The translations under genes were made by a program, and so were the position numbers. The notes under the pieces are model-generated. The model saw only the letters and a list, made by a program, of their open reading frames with translations, was not told the origin of the DNA and did not search any database. Source: Candidatus Aminicenantota bacterium (GTDB taxonomy: Bacteria; Acidobacteriota; UBA4820; DSQY01). Taken from it: a DNA stretch of 18,743 bases. Of the stretch, positions 7,551 to 14,370 are shown piece by piece; within the stretch, counting starts at the first letter, position 1; each line of letters starts with the position of its first letter. The stretch covers positions 1 through 18,743 of the forward strand of contig DAHXMK010000054.1 in assembly GCA_027365515.1 (NCBI GenBank), in the 5' to 3' direction.

Positions 7551-10483
7551 CCGACGGGGCTCTAAGCGTCGTGGCCTCTGCCGGGTTATGGCCGGCCGTG
7601 CCGGTTACCGGCTGGTGGATATTGCGCCGGACCGGGAGCTTAAGTGCGATTACCACGTGGCCGTGGATTACGAGAGTGTCTTTCGTCTGCGCGGTCGGAA
7701 TCAGTTTGTGGTCTTTGCCTATGATGTTGTTAGGTCTCATGGGGCATTACAGCCCCGTAGCCATGGGTCTCGCTGGCTGGGCTATTGCTGGGCTGCTCAG
7801 CACAATTCTGCTAAGTGAGTTGCGCGACCGGCTAGGTATAGCGCTAAGCTGGCACAGCATAATGAGCGAGGCGGTCCCAGCCATTGCAATCATAGCCTTA
7901 TCATTGCTTTATGTGTTGTTTCCAATTGAGTCTATTCGGGGAGGCGGAGACGCGGGCACTTACGCAAACTGTGGTGTCCGTTTAGCTGGTGAGGGAGGGC
8001 AAGCCATCCGGCACCCCCACATCATTTGCGGCACCACCTTGCCGCCAGGCCTCCTTCGGGAACTCCCTGGGTTTTACGCTAAGGAACGTACTATGGTTCC
8101 GCAGTTTTCGTCCCTGCTCCCCGCATGGCTGGCCCAGGCCTATGGAACGGCCGGCTTCAATGGGCTCTATCGGCTGAACCCTCTGTTAGCGCTGCTTGCC
8201 CTGGGAGCTGTTTTTGGCATGGCGAGGGAGCTGTCCGGCCAAGCCCTTGGCCTCTGGGCGACTATTATTGTTGGGCTGTCCATGCCAAATCTTTTCTGCG
8301 CCAGAAACACGCTGAGCGAAATCCTCGCACAGTTGTTTGTATGGAGCGGAATGCTTGCCCTCTGGGAAGGTTTGCGGAGGCCCGATCGCCACATAGCACT
8401 TTGGGGGGGAATCTTTTTCGGCTTCGATGCTCTGGTACGAATTGACATGCTCATACTGGCGCCTTTGCTTGTTCTTGCCCATATTGGGTCGCGTATTGCC
8501 CAGCCAGAGGACCGATTGACCGGCAGGACATGGATCAGCGCGCATATCGCGGCGCTTTCTATCTGGGCCATAAGCATTGGGTATTACGTCTTTTTCAGTC
8601 CACTTTATTTTCGAGGACTGAGGTCTCAGGTCTTAGACATAGCCTGCCTCCTATTGATTTCATTGATGGTAATGGTGTCGGTACGTGAACGCGTTCTTGT
8701 AATCTTGCGCCCGATAGTGACTTCCAAGGTTTCCCTCTGGGCAGCGGCCATCGGCATCGCTGCTTCAGCAGCCTACGCCTATTGGATCCGTCCACGGTTG
8801 CCAACCCCAGCAATTTTCTCCACCACAATGTGGAACACCGTTGGATGGCTGCTGGGGAGGCGTGATTATCGAGAAGAATCCCTGATAATTCTCGCTGGTT
8901 ATCTTTCTGCAGTCCTCATCTTTGTCTCCATTGCTGGCTTTGTTGTTTACATGTTTCAGGTGGCTCGCACGGCTGGCGGCGGCACTATGCTGGCCCTGAC
9001 GGCGCTGGCCTTCACGGTGCTTTACTTATACAATCCGGCAATAACGCCAGTCCAAGTATATGCTGAGAGAAGATTCGTGGTTATCACAATCCCAGCCATA
9101 GCGCTTTTCGCCGCCTTGGGACTGTTTCATCTTACGCGCTCTTCAGCCAAACGTTGGGGCATGGCTGTTACTACGCTTGTCGTCGCGTACACATCAGCTT
9201 TCGTAGCATATGCTAGTTGGCCGGCGCTTTTTCTCTCGGAAAATTACGGCTACACGGCGCGGCTCGCCGCGATCGCGGCGGAGATTCCACCGGACATTCC
9301 AGTAGTAGTGTATGGAGCTGGCGATGCAACTGAGTGGATGACTCCTTTATCCCTGGCCTTTCGGCGGCGACTAATTCCTGTCAACACAGCCACTATCGGC
9401 CAACAAATGCAATTGCGAAATTTGATGGAATCCCTTGCAAAGAAGGGGCAAGCCGCCCTATTTCTGACGGATGAACGCTGGGTATCTGCTGCAAACGTAT
9501 TGGAGGATGTGGGCATCTGCGAGCTCAAGCGCCGGTTTTTAGAGGAGACGTACGCCCCGCCTTCTCCTCCCCGCAGGATTGTTAGCGATACTGCAAATCT
9601 TTTTCTTTATCACGTGCGGCCCGCAAAAGGTGAGGATCAGTTTGGCAAAATAAGGCCAGGTGCCCAACATGTCCTGGAGGTCGGAGAAGACGGTTTTTTC
9701 CTTGACCAGACGACATCAGGCTCGCCCAGCCGATGGACAACGGGAGAAGGTGTACTTGAATTTCACTTTGCCAAAGGCCGCAGGCCGCAGCACCTTGAAG
9801 TGCGCATCTCGAATTCTGGGCCATCAGGCACCAGTTTGGCGATCCTCGCCAACGGGGAAGAAATTTTCAACGGACACATCGGCCCAGGTCCTTGGTCGAC
9901 GAACCTCGACCTTGGACGTCTTACTAATATCCGCGAAAATTTGGAAGTTGTGCTAAGAAGCGGGACCTTTGTTCCAGCGGATGTCTATCCCGGTTCAACG
10001 GACCACCGAAAGCTGGGAGTCTTGGTGCAATGGGTGCGCCCACTTTTCGGTCCGGAAACGAAAGGCGTTTTACAGCCCGAGTTGCCCATTTATCGCTCCA
10101 GCATCCAATTGGAAGAACCTTCTGCGAGGATACATGTGCGTGTTGGAGGCAAATTGCCCGTGGTTTTTCTTGTTAAGAACCTTGGAATGTTGACCTGGCT
10201 TCCATTTGGAGAATCGCAAGGCGGCGATGTTCGCCTTGGCATGAGATGGTTCTCCGCTGGTCATGCCCGGCTTATGGGGGAGGCCCGTGCCGACTTTTCG
10301 GGCAGCATACACACAGGCGGGGTGGCGCGCATTCCCGCGGTTTTGTGGCCAGTGGATTCCGAGGGGAAGCCGCTAGGGCCTGGCCAATATATTCTGGATG
10401 TTTCGATGGTTCGTGAAGGGGCCTGTTGGTTTGAAGAGCAGGGGGACAAAACGATGTCGCTTCCAGTGGAGGTGACGAGATGA
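7547..10483 (+). CDS. Polytopic GT-C-like membrane glycosyltransferase with C-terminal beta-rich and Ig-like domains
   Basis: 978 residues. ATG at 7547 is chosen because GGAGG is placed 8 bases upstream; a TTG at 7523 is in frame. Residues about 45-560 hold many hydrophobic helices. The first large outward loop carries GGGDAGTYANC (132-142), the position where GT-C enzymes (PMT/ArnT-like) hold a catalytic acid. YAERRFVVITIP at 505-516 resembles the arginine-rich re-entry of that superfamily. After the helices come an alpha/beta segment (about 575-690), a beta-sandwich-like part (about 705-830) and an Ig-like domain (about 850-978) with VKNLGMLTW and GPGQYILDVSMVREGACWF. That last domain is also present in the putative lipoprotein at 13300-13833. 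Expected role: transfer of a sugar from a polyprenyl-phosphate donor on the periplasmic face. A polymer-processing role is also possible. It overlaps the DPM1-like gene by 4 bases, which may make its lipid-linked donor. Confidence 0.75.
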   Translation: MTDGALSVVASAGLWPAVPVTGWWILRRTGSLSAITTWPWITRVSFVCAVGISLWSLPMMLLGLMGHYSPVAMGLAGWAIAGLLSTILLSELRDRLGIALSWHSIMSEAVPAIAIIALSLLYVLFPIESIRGGGDAGTYANCGVRLAGEGGQAIRHPHIICGTTLPPGLLRELPGFYAKERTMVPQFSSLLPAWLAQAYGTAGFNGLYRLNPLLALLALGAVFGMARELSGQALGLWATIIVGLSMPNLFCARNTLSEILAQLFVWSGMLALWEGLRRPDRHIALWGGIFFGFDALVRIDMLILAPLLVLAHIGSRIAQPEDRLTGRTWISAHIAALSIWAISIGYYVFFSPLYFRGLRSQVLDIACLLLISLMVMVSVRERVLVILRPIVTSKVSLWAAAIGIAASAAYAYWIRPRLPTPAIFSTTMWNTVGWLLGRRDYREESLIILAGYLSAVLIFVSIAGFVVYMFQVARTAGGGTMLALTALAFTVLYLYNPAITPVQVYAERRFVVITIPAIALFAALGLFHLTRSSAKRWGMAVTTLVVAYTSAFVAYASWPALFLSENYGYTARLAAIAAEIPPDIPVVVYGAGDATEWMTPLSLAFRRRLIPVNTATIGQQMQLRNLMESLAKKGQAALFLTDERWVSAANVLEDVGICELKRRFLEETYAPPSPPRRIVSDTANLFLYHVRPAKGEDQFGKIRPGAQHVLEVGEDGFFLDQTTSGSPSRWTTGEGVLEFHFAKGRRPQHLEVRISNSGPSGTSLAILANGEEIFNGHIGPGPWSTNLDLGRLTNIRENLEVVLRSGTFVPADVYPGSTDHRKLGVLVQWVRPLFGPETKGVLQPELPIYRSSIQLEEPSARIHVRVGGKLPVVFLVKNLGMLTWLPFGESQGGDVRLGMRWFSAGHARLMGEARADFSGSIHTGGVARIPAVLWPVDSEGKPLGPGQYILDVSMVREGACWFEEQGDKTMSLPVEVTR

Positions 10484-11445
10484 AAAAACTTGTAATCCAA
10501 ATTCCTTGTTACAACGAGGAGGCCACGCTGTCAGATACGCTGGCAGCGCTTCCAAGAAACGTGAAGGGCGTTGACCTTGTCGAGTGGCTCGTAATTGACG
10601 ACGGCAGCACGGACCGCACCGTGGAGATTGCCCGCTCCGCCGGCGTTGACCACGTCGTCAGCCTTTCGTGTCACCAAGGCCTTGCCAAGGCCTTCGCCGC
10701 GGGCCTCGACGCCGCAATAAAGGCGGGCGCCGACGTCATCGTCAACACGGACGCGGACAACCAGTACGACGCGCGGGACATCCCGTCCCTCGTTTCCCCC
10801 ATACTTCAGGGAAGGGCCGAAATTGTCGTGGGCGCCAGGCCGATCGAGGAAATCGCCCACTTCTCCTTCGCCAAGAAACTGCTCCAGAAAGCGGGAAGCT
10901 GGGTGGTGCGCCACGCAAGTGCAACGTCGGTTCCAGATGCGCCGAGCGGGTTCCGGGCGATGAGCCGCGACGCGGCGATGCAGCTCAGCGTCTTCAGCGA
11001 GTACACCTACACGCTTGAAACGCTTATCCAGGCCGGGCAGAAGGGCATGGCCATCGAAGCCGTCCCCGTCAGGATCAACCCCCCGACGCGTCCCTCCAAG
11101 CTGGTGAAGAGCGCCCCGACGTATGTCTTCCGATCCGCGGTGACCATACTCAGAATCTTCGTCACTTACCGGCCGTTCCGGTTTTTTGCGACGCTCGGTG
11201 CCCTCTCCTTCCTTCTCGGGCTTTCGGCCGGGCTTCGCTTCCTCTACATCTTCCTCTTCGGCAACGGCACGGGCCACGTCCAATCCGTCATCTTGTCGGC
11301 CCTCCTGCTCGGGACAGGCTTTCTCCTGATTCTCGCCGGGTTTCTGGCCGATCTCATTTCCGTCAATAGAAAACTCCTGGAACGAATCGACTACCGCCTC
11401 AGAAAGGCGGAGTCCCCGGGGAGGCATGACCGTGAAAAGCCCTGA
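10480..11445 (+). CDS. GT2 glycosyltransferase, dolichyl/polyprenyl-phosphate sugar synthase-like, with two C-terminal TM helices
   Basis: 321 residues. The ATG overlaps the previous TGA (ATGA) and is preceded by GGAGGTGA. The GT-A fold is clear: IPCYNEE at 8-14, IDDGSTD at 39-45, NTDADNQY at 89-96 with the metal-binding DAD, and PDAPSGFRAMSR at 152-163, which is typical of DPM1/DPG synthases. Residues about 233-260 and 266-290 are two hydrophobic helices, as in the GtrB/DPM-like subgroup. By family it moves a sugar from a nucleotide donor to polyprenyl phosphate at the inner membrane. The upstream GT-C-like protein is a natural user of the product. The coding sequence turns sharply GC-rich within the first hundred bases (40 of 60 G+C at 10741-10800) compared with the gene it overlaps. 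Confidence 0.87.
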   Translation: MKKLVIQIPCYNEEATLSDTLAALPRNVKGVDLVEWLVIDDGSTDRTVEIARSAGVDHVVSLSCHQGLAKAFAAGLDAAIKAGADVIVNTDADNQYDARDIPSLVSPILQGRAEIVVGARPIEEIAHFSFAKKLLQKAGSWVVRHASATSVPDAPSGFRAMSRDAAMQLSVFSEYTYTLETLIQAGQKGMAIEAVPVRINPPTRPSKLVKSAPTYVFRSAVTILRIFVTYRPFRFFATLGALSFLLGLSAGLRFLYIFLFGNGTGHVQSVILSALLLGTGFLLILAGFLADLISVNRKLLERIDYRLRKAESPGRHDREKP

Positions 11446-11446
11446 A

Positions 11447-11463
11447 GGGCCGCCTCGCGGCCC
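11447..11463 (+). other. GC-rich hairpin just after the GT2 stop codon
   Basis: A perfect 7-base stem (GGGCCGC and GCGGCCC) with a 3-base loop begins 1 base after the stop. There is no T-tract, so it is not a standard terminator; it may stabilise mRNA or slow ribosomes. It could also be chance in GC-rich DNA. Confidence 0.35.
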
Positions 11464-11523
11464 GCGATCCTCTTCCAGCCGTCGGCATAGGCGCGCGCCG
11501 CTTTTGAACGCGGGCCGTCGACC

Positions 11524-12141
11524 ATGAGCCAGATCCCGGGTGGAAACCTCTACGACAGATTCGGCTCTCGCAATCCGGTTGCCAGGATCCTGATGACGGG
11601 GTACCTGAAGGCCTTTGACGAGCTGATGAACGTTGCCGGCGTCAATGCCGCGCTGGAGGTCGGATGCGGCGAGGGAAACTTGGCGATTCGGTTGGCGGCG
11701 CGGGGCGTGGTGGTAACGGCAACGGAGCCCGACGGAGATACGATAGAAGGAGCAAGACGGCTCGCGGCGCGGCGCGGGGTGGCGATCCGATTTGAAAAGA
11801 CATCCATTGAAGCAATGGACGTCGCCGCCATGCGGTCTCCTCTGGTCGTCTGCTGCGAGGTCTTGGAGCACGTCTCGTCTCCGGAAGCGGCGTTGAGCAG
11901 GCTCGCCGCACTCGCAGCGCCCTGGTTGTTGGCGAGCGTCCCCAGAGAGCCGTTGTGGCGGGCCCTCAACATGGCGAGAGGGGCCTACTGGAGCAGCAGG
12001 GGGAATACGCCGGGCCACGTCAACCACTGGTCCAAGAACGGCTTCATCGATTTCATCGGCGGCGGCTTCGAAGTCGTCGAGGTGCGCTCGCCCCTTCCGT
12101 GGACGATGGTTCTCGCCAGAGAGCGAAAGGGGGCGGGTTGA
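11524..12141 (+). CDS. Class I SAM-dependent methyltransferase
   Basis: 205 residues. The SAM-binding loop ALEVGCGEGNLAIRLA is at 43-58, the acidic end of strand 2 (TATEPDG) at 65-71, and CCEVLEHVSSPEAAL at 110-124. The segment ARGAYWSSRGNTPGHVNHWS (151-170) is the conserved substrate-side loop of methyltransferases found beside DPM1-like GT2 and flippase-like genes. It carries no DUF4214 domain, unlike the three methyltransferases in the first part of the cluster, and its composition is GC-rich. The 78 bases before it contain in-frame stops, which supports this ATG, although no strong ribosome site is visible. Its stop overlaps the next start as TTGA. The acceptor is unknown; a polyprenyl-linked intermediate or the sugar itself is plausible from context. 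Confidence 0.82.
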   Translation: MSQIPGGNLYDRFGSRNPVARILMTGYLKAFDELMNVAGVNAALEVGCGEGNLAIRLAARGVVVTATEPDGDTIEGARRLAARRGVAIRFEKTSIEAMDVAAMRSPLVVCCEVLEHVSSPEAALSRLAALAAPWLLASVPREPLWRALNMARGAYWSSRGNTPGHVNHWSKNGFIDFIGGGFEVVEVRSPLPWTMVLARERKGAG

Positions 12142-13067
12142 GGCGCGTCCCGATCCGAATCGCCCATGCCGTCGGCTGGCTGCTGACCGCGGCGTCGTTC
12201 GTTTTTCTCATTCGCCGGTTCTGGCTGGGGAAAAGCGGGTTCGATTCGGCGCTGGGCGCTCAAGTTCTCTTTCCTCTGGCCGTCGCCGCACTCATCGCGT
12301 TGATTGGAGGAGCGGCCACCATCTATTCCTGGCGGTCCATTCTTTACTTCCATGGGGGGCCGCCTCTCGGCTTCACCCAGGCCTTCAAGCTTTACGCGGG
12401 CACGCAGATTGCGAAGTACATCCCTGGCAACATTTTTCAGTATGCGGGGCGCCAGGTCGAAGGGTGGAAACTGGGAATAGCCCAGGGGACGATGGCCCTC
12501 ACTTCGGTGGGAGAGGCGGGCGGACTCTGCTGCGTCTCGGCGGCGGCCGCGCTTGCCGGGTTGGTCTGGTCGGGAGAGGCGGCCGTTGTGCCCGGCTGCA
12601 TCGGCTGGGTCGCGTGCCTCGCCGCCTTTCCGCTGTCGCAATCTTTGCTCAGGCGCCTGTCGAAGTGGTTTCCCAGCCTTATTCCAAGCCCGAGCGGCGA
12701 AGCGCTCCCACGGGGGTGGAAGGTGGTCCTGAAGGCTTTCCTTGGGCAAGTCCTTTTCGTCGCGGCGAGCGCCGTGACGTTATCCCTCTGCGCGTCTCCT
12801 TTCGGCAGTGCGCCGTCCGGGCGGCTTCTCACCGCCTGCTCGACGGCCTGGCTGGCCGGCTTCGTCACTCCTGGCGCCCCGGCCGGGCTGGGAATTCGCG
12901 AGGCCATTCTGGTGATGACTTTGGAAGGGCCGCTCGGGCGAAACGAGGCACTGGCAGCCGCCATGCTTTTCCGCGTGGCCTGGACAATCGCTGACGTCGG
13001 GCTCTATATCGCGACTCTCTTTGTTCGAAGGCTCCCGGCTAATATCAAGACAAGCCCAGATGGTTAG
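12138..13067 (+). CDS. LPG-synthase-TM / flippase-like integral membrane protein (UPF0104-like)
   Basis: About 309 residues from a TTG start at 12138. That TTG overlaps the previous stop (TTGA) and follows AAGGGGG by about 4 bases; no ATG lies near the start of the hydrophobic region, so a rare start codon is the best reading. Several hydrophobic helices are seen. Diagnostic motifs of the lysylphosphatidylglycerol-synthase TM / AglD / YbhN superfamily are IAKYIPGNIFQYAGR at about 92-106 and FVTPGAPAGLGIREA at about 242-256. The soluble aminoacyl-transferase domain of MprF is absent. Members of this stand-alone family are proposed lipid or lipid-linked-sugar flippases. Coupled to a DPM1-like synthase and a GT-C-like enzyme, it could turn polyprenyl-phosphate sugar to the periplasm. 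That role is inferred from context. The reading frame also extends upstream over the methyltransferase, but that extension is out-of-frame overlap. Confidence 0.82.
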   Translation: MRRVPIRIAHAVGWLLTAASFVFLIRRFWLGKSGFDSALGAQVLFPLAVAALIALIGGAATIYSWRSILYFHGGPPLGFTQAFKLYAGTQIAKYIPGNIFQYAGRQVEGWKLGIAQGTMALTSVGEAGGLCCVSAAAALAGLVWSGEAAVVPGCIGWVACLAAFPLSQSLLRRLSKWFPSLIPSPSGEALPRGWKVVLKAFLGQVLFVAASAVTLSLCASPFGSAPSGRLLTACSTAWLAGFVTPGAPAGLGIREAILVMTLEGPLGRNEALAAAMLFRVAWTIADVGLYIATLFVRRLPANIKTSPDG

Positions 13068-13210
13068 GCGGCCCCCGAGATATTCTTGCCATCAAGCACC
13101 ATCAACCTATTAATGAGACTCGGCATCGCCCAGTGAGTGCTGGAGATAGTTTGGTGATAGAGCACTCGCGCGCGAACCCTCCGCTCCGGCCTTGAAAAAC
13201 ATAATCCGTG

Positions 13211-13256
13211 CCGTACGGTTTTGTACAATGGATGTCTGGCGCTCCTGAACATGTTC
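13211..13256. other. Cluster of three short palindromes between converging genes
   Basis: CCGTACGG (13211-13218), TTGTACAA (13221-13228) and GAACATGTTC (13247-13256) are each perfect palindromes within 46 bases. The 232-base gap 13068-13299 lies between convergent genes and holds no supported gene and no clear terminator. The sites may bind a protein or be chance. Confidence 0.25.
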
Positions 13257-13299
13257 TGCCAGCTCGCTTCAACTGCGCTGCTTTTGCACGGCTACTCAC

Positions 13300-13833
13300 T
13301 TATTTCCGCCGCTCGGCTAGCACCTTTATGTCCGCGCTCAAGAACTTGCCTCCCTGTGCCTGGCGGCTGAACCACGCCACGTTCTCTTGGACCAGATCGG
13401 GACGCAAAACATATTTTCCTGGGGTGTTCGGCGCTTTGACCTTAAGCACGAGAGTGATCTCTGCCCCTGAAGCGACCGCAGTAGTGATTGGCGTTCTATT
13501 TCCGTCCCACAGCGCGAGATCTCCCGACGCGTTGTATATATGGTAGGCCGCGCACAAGGGCTGAGCGGTCTTAACCAGGGCATCGCCCGGCCATGTTATC
13601 ATGCTTGTGTTTTTGATGGAGACGTGGACATCAACCGTTTCCCCTGGCTTCATTGCCGGTATGGAAGCAGGGAGACTCAAGGCGCAGCTAAACGCCTCCG
13701 TCGAAAGCGGCCCCGCCACATTGGCTTCGGCCTTGAACGCTGGCTGATGGGGGGGTGCCTTTTTATCCTCACCGCCCGAACAGCCGAGCCACGCCAGCAC
13801 CAAGAGCGGCAGAAGAACCCTCTTTGCCTTCAT
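13300..13833 (-). CDS. Putative lipoprotein with Ig-like domain shared with the GT-C protein C-terminus
   Basis: 177 residues. The start is ATG (complement of 13831-13833), preceded by GGAGGGAGAGG; a longer frame exists but would spoil the signal peptide. The N-terminus is basic (MKAKR), then hydrophobic, then WLGC at 15-18. This is an imperfect lipobox with tryptophan at -3, so lipid attachment is likely but not certain. A short polar linker follows (GGEDKKAPPHQPAFK). Residues about 50-173 are a beta-rich Ig-like domain: VDVHVSIKNTSMITWP, WDGNRTPI, VKAPNTPGKYVLRPDLVQ and ENVAWF. The same order of motifs occurs at residues 868-962 of the protein at 7547-10483. Two cysteines (50, 94) might pair. 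It probably sits in the periplasm, anchored to a membrane. It is transcribed toward the glycan cluster from its own promoter. Function unknown; a carbohydrate or partner-binding role is a guess. Confidence 0.75.
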   Translation of the reverse strand: MKAKRVLLPLLVLAWLGCSGGEDKKAPPHQPAFKAEANVAGPLSTEAFSCALSLPASIPAMKPGETVDVHVSIKNTSMITWPGDALVKTAQPLCAAYHIYNASGDLALWDGNRTPITTAVASGAEITLVLKVKAPNTPGKYVLRPDLVQENVAWFSRQAQGGKFLSADIKVLAERRK

Positions 13834-13886
13834 GACCTCTCCCTCCATTCCGAGAAAGCCTGGCTTCACGCTTCCCGACAGCGCCA

Positions 13887-13915
13887 TTTATACCACCCAA
13901 AGCGGAATGTGACAA
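13887..13915 (-). promoter_or_regulatory. Sigma70-like promoter for the putative lipoprotein gene
   Basis: Read on the minus strand, TTGTCA (13915-13910) and TATAAA (13892-13887) are separated by exactly 17 bases, about 54 bases upstream of the start codon. The match to TTGACA-17-TATAAT is good. No transcription data were available. Confidence 0.55.
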
Positions 13916-13940
13916 ATGCCGGGCTGGAACGCTGTATAAT
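13909..13940 (+). promoter_or_regulatory. Possible sigma70-like promoter for the phosphate-acyltransferase-like fragment
   Basis: A perfect TATAAT is at 13935-13940. The best upstream hexamer, GTGACA (13909-13914), is 20 bases away, longer than ideal. It shares bases with the -35 box of the divergent promoter on the other strand, so the two would compete or be co-regulated. Confidence 0.4.
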
Positions 13941-13998
13941 GCCTCCCCTGAAGCGCCGCCTGCGTGGCGGGCTTTAATCCGTCACCCTCGGGGAAGGC

Positions 13999-14223
13999 AT
14001 GTACGACATTGAAGGCTCTTTTGACAGACAGATCCTGGCCCTGGCGAAGGACCGGCCGACGGTCATTTTCACCGAGGCTTATGATCCAAGGGTCGTCGAG
14101 GGGGCTTGCCACCTCACCCGCTTTGCGCGCCCGGTTTCGCTCGCCAGGGAAGAAGAGGTCCGCAAGGTGGCCGCGGAGTCTCTCGGCCACTTGGATCCGA
14201 ACCGCCTGGAATTCGCCTTCTAG
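13999..14223 (+). CDS. 74-residue ORF resembling the N-terminus of a phosphate acetyl/butyryltransferase; probable remnant
   Basis: ATG at 13999 follows GGGGAAGGC, a good ribosome site, and a TATAAT box lies about 60 bases upstream. The protein reads like the first strand and loop of the PTA/PTB phosphate acyltransferase family: RPTVIFTEAYDPRVVEGA (residues 19-36), then RPVSLAREEEVRKVA. Complete family members have about 300 residues or more, so this one has perhaps a quarter of the fold and cannot hold the full active site. After the TAG at 14221-14223 the same frame goes on sensibly (ESAFHDISQQNELTLRRG) to a TGA at 14278-14280, hinting that the first stop is a nonsense mutation in a decaying gene. 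The family match is from memory of motifs and is moderate. A short gene with a new role cannot be excluded. Confidence 0.45.
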   Translation: MYDIEGSFDRQILALAKDRPTVIFTEAYDPRVVEGACHLTRFARPVSLAREEEVRKVAAESLGHLDPNRLEFAF

Positions 14224-14259
14224 GAGAGCGCCTTCCATGACATCTCCCAACAGAATGAG

Positions 14260-14288
14260 TTGACGCTGCGGCGCGGCTGATGTAGCAT
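14260..14288 (+). promoter_or_regulatory. Possible sigma70-like promoter for the repeat-containing secreted protein
   Basis: TTGACG (14260-14265) and TAGCAT (14283-14288) are 17 bases apart, 83 bases before the ATG at 14371. The leader between them and the gene contains the palindrome CCTCCGGAGG (14336-14345), which pairs a ribosome-site-like GGAGG with its complement. Confidence 0.4.
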
Positions 14289-14370
14289 AAAAAGGCGCGT
14301 CATTATTCGCTTCAGGCCGGGGTCGTATGCGCGCGCCTCCGGAGGACGACGAACAATGGAAGGGGGAGAC

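Noticed and set aside
10531..12027. Long minus-strand open frame of 498 codons
   Set aside because: It lies antisense to two clearly recognisable genes (GT2 and methyltransferase). It is rich in R, P, G and D as expected from the reverse strand of GC-rich codons, and it has no recognisable motif.
11985..12749. Minus-strand open frame of 254 codons
   Set aside because: It is antisense to the flippase-like gene, and its composition is that of a GC-rich shadow frame.
13204..13224. Possible terminator (CCGT...ACGG followed by TTTT)
   Set aside because: The stem is only 4 bases, too weak to call.
13540..13977. Plus-strand open frame of 145 codons
   Set aside because: It is antisense to the putative lipoprotein, which has a good ribosome site, signal peptide and promoter.
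14221..14223. TAG read as a recoded sense codon (for example pyrrolysine)
   Set aside because: The frame ends only 18 codons later at TGA and the fragment is far short of the family length, so a decayed gene is simpler.
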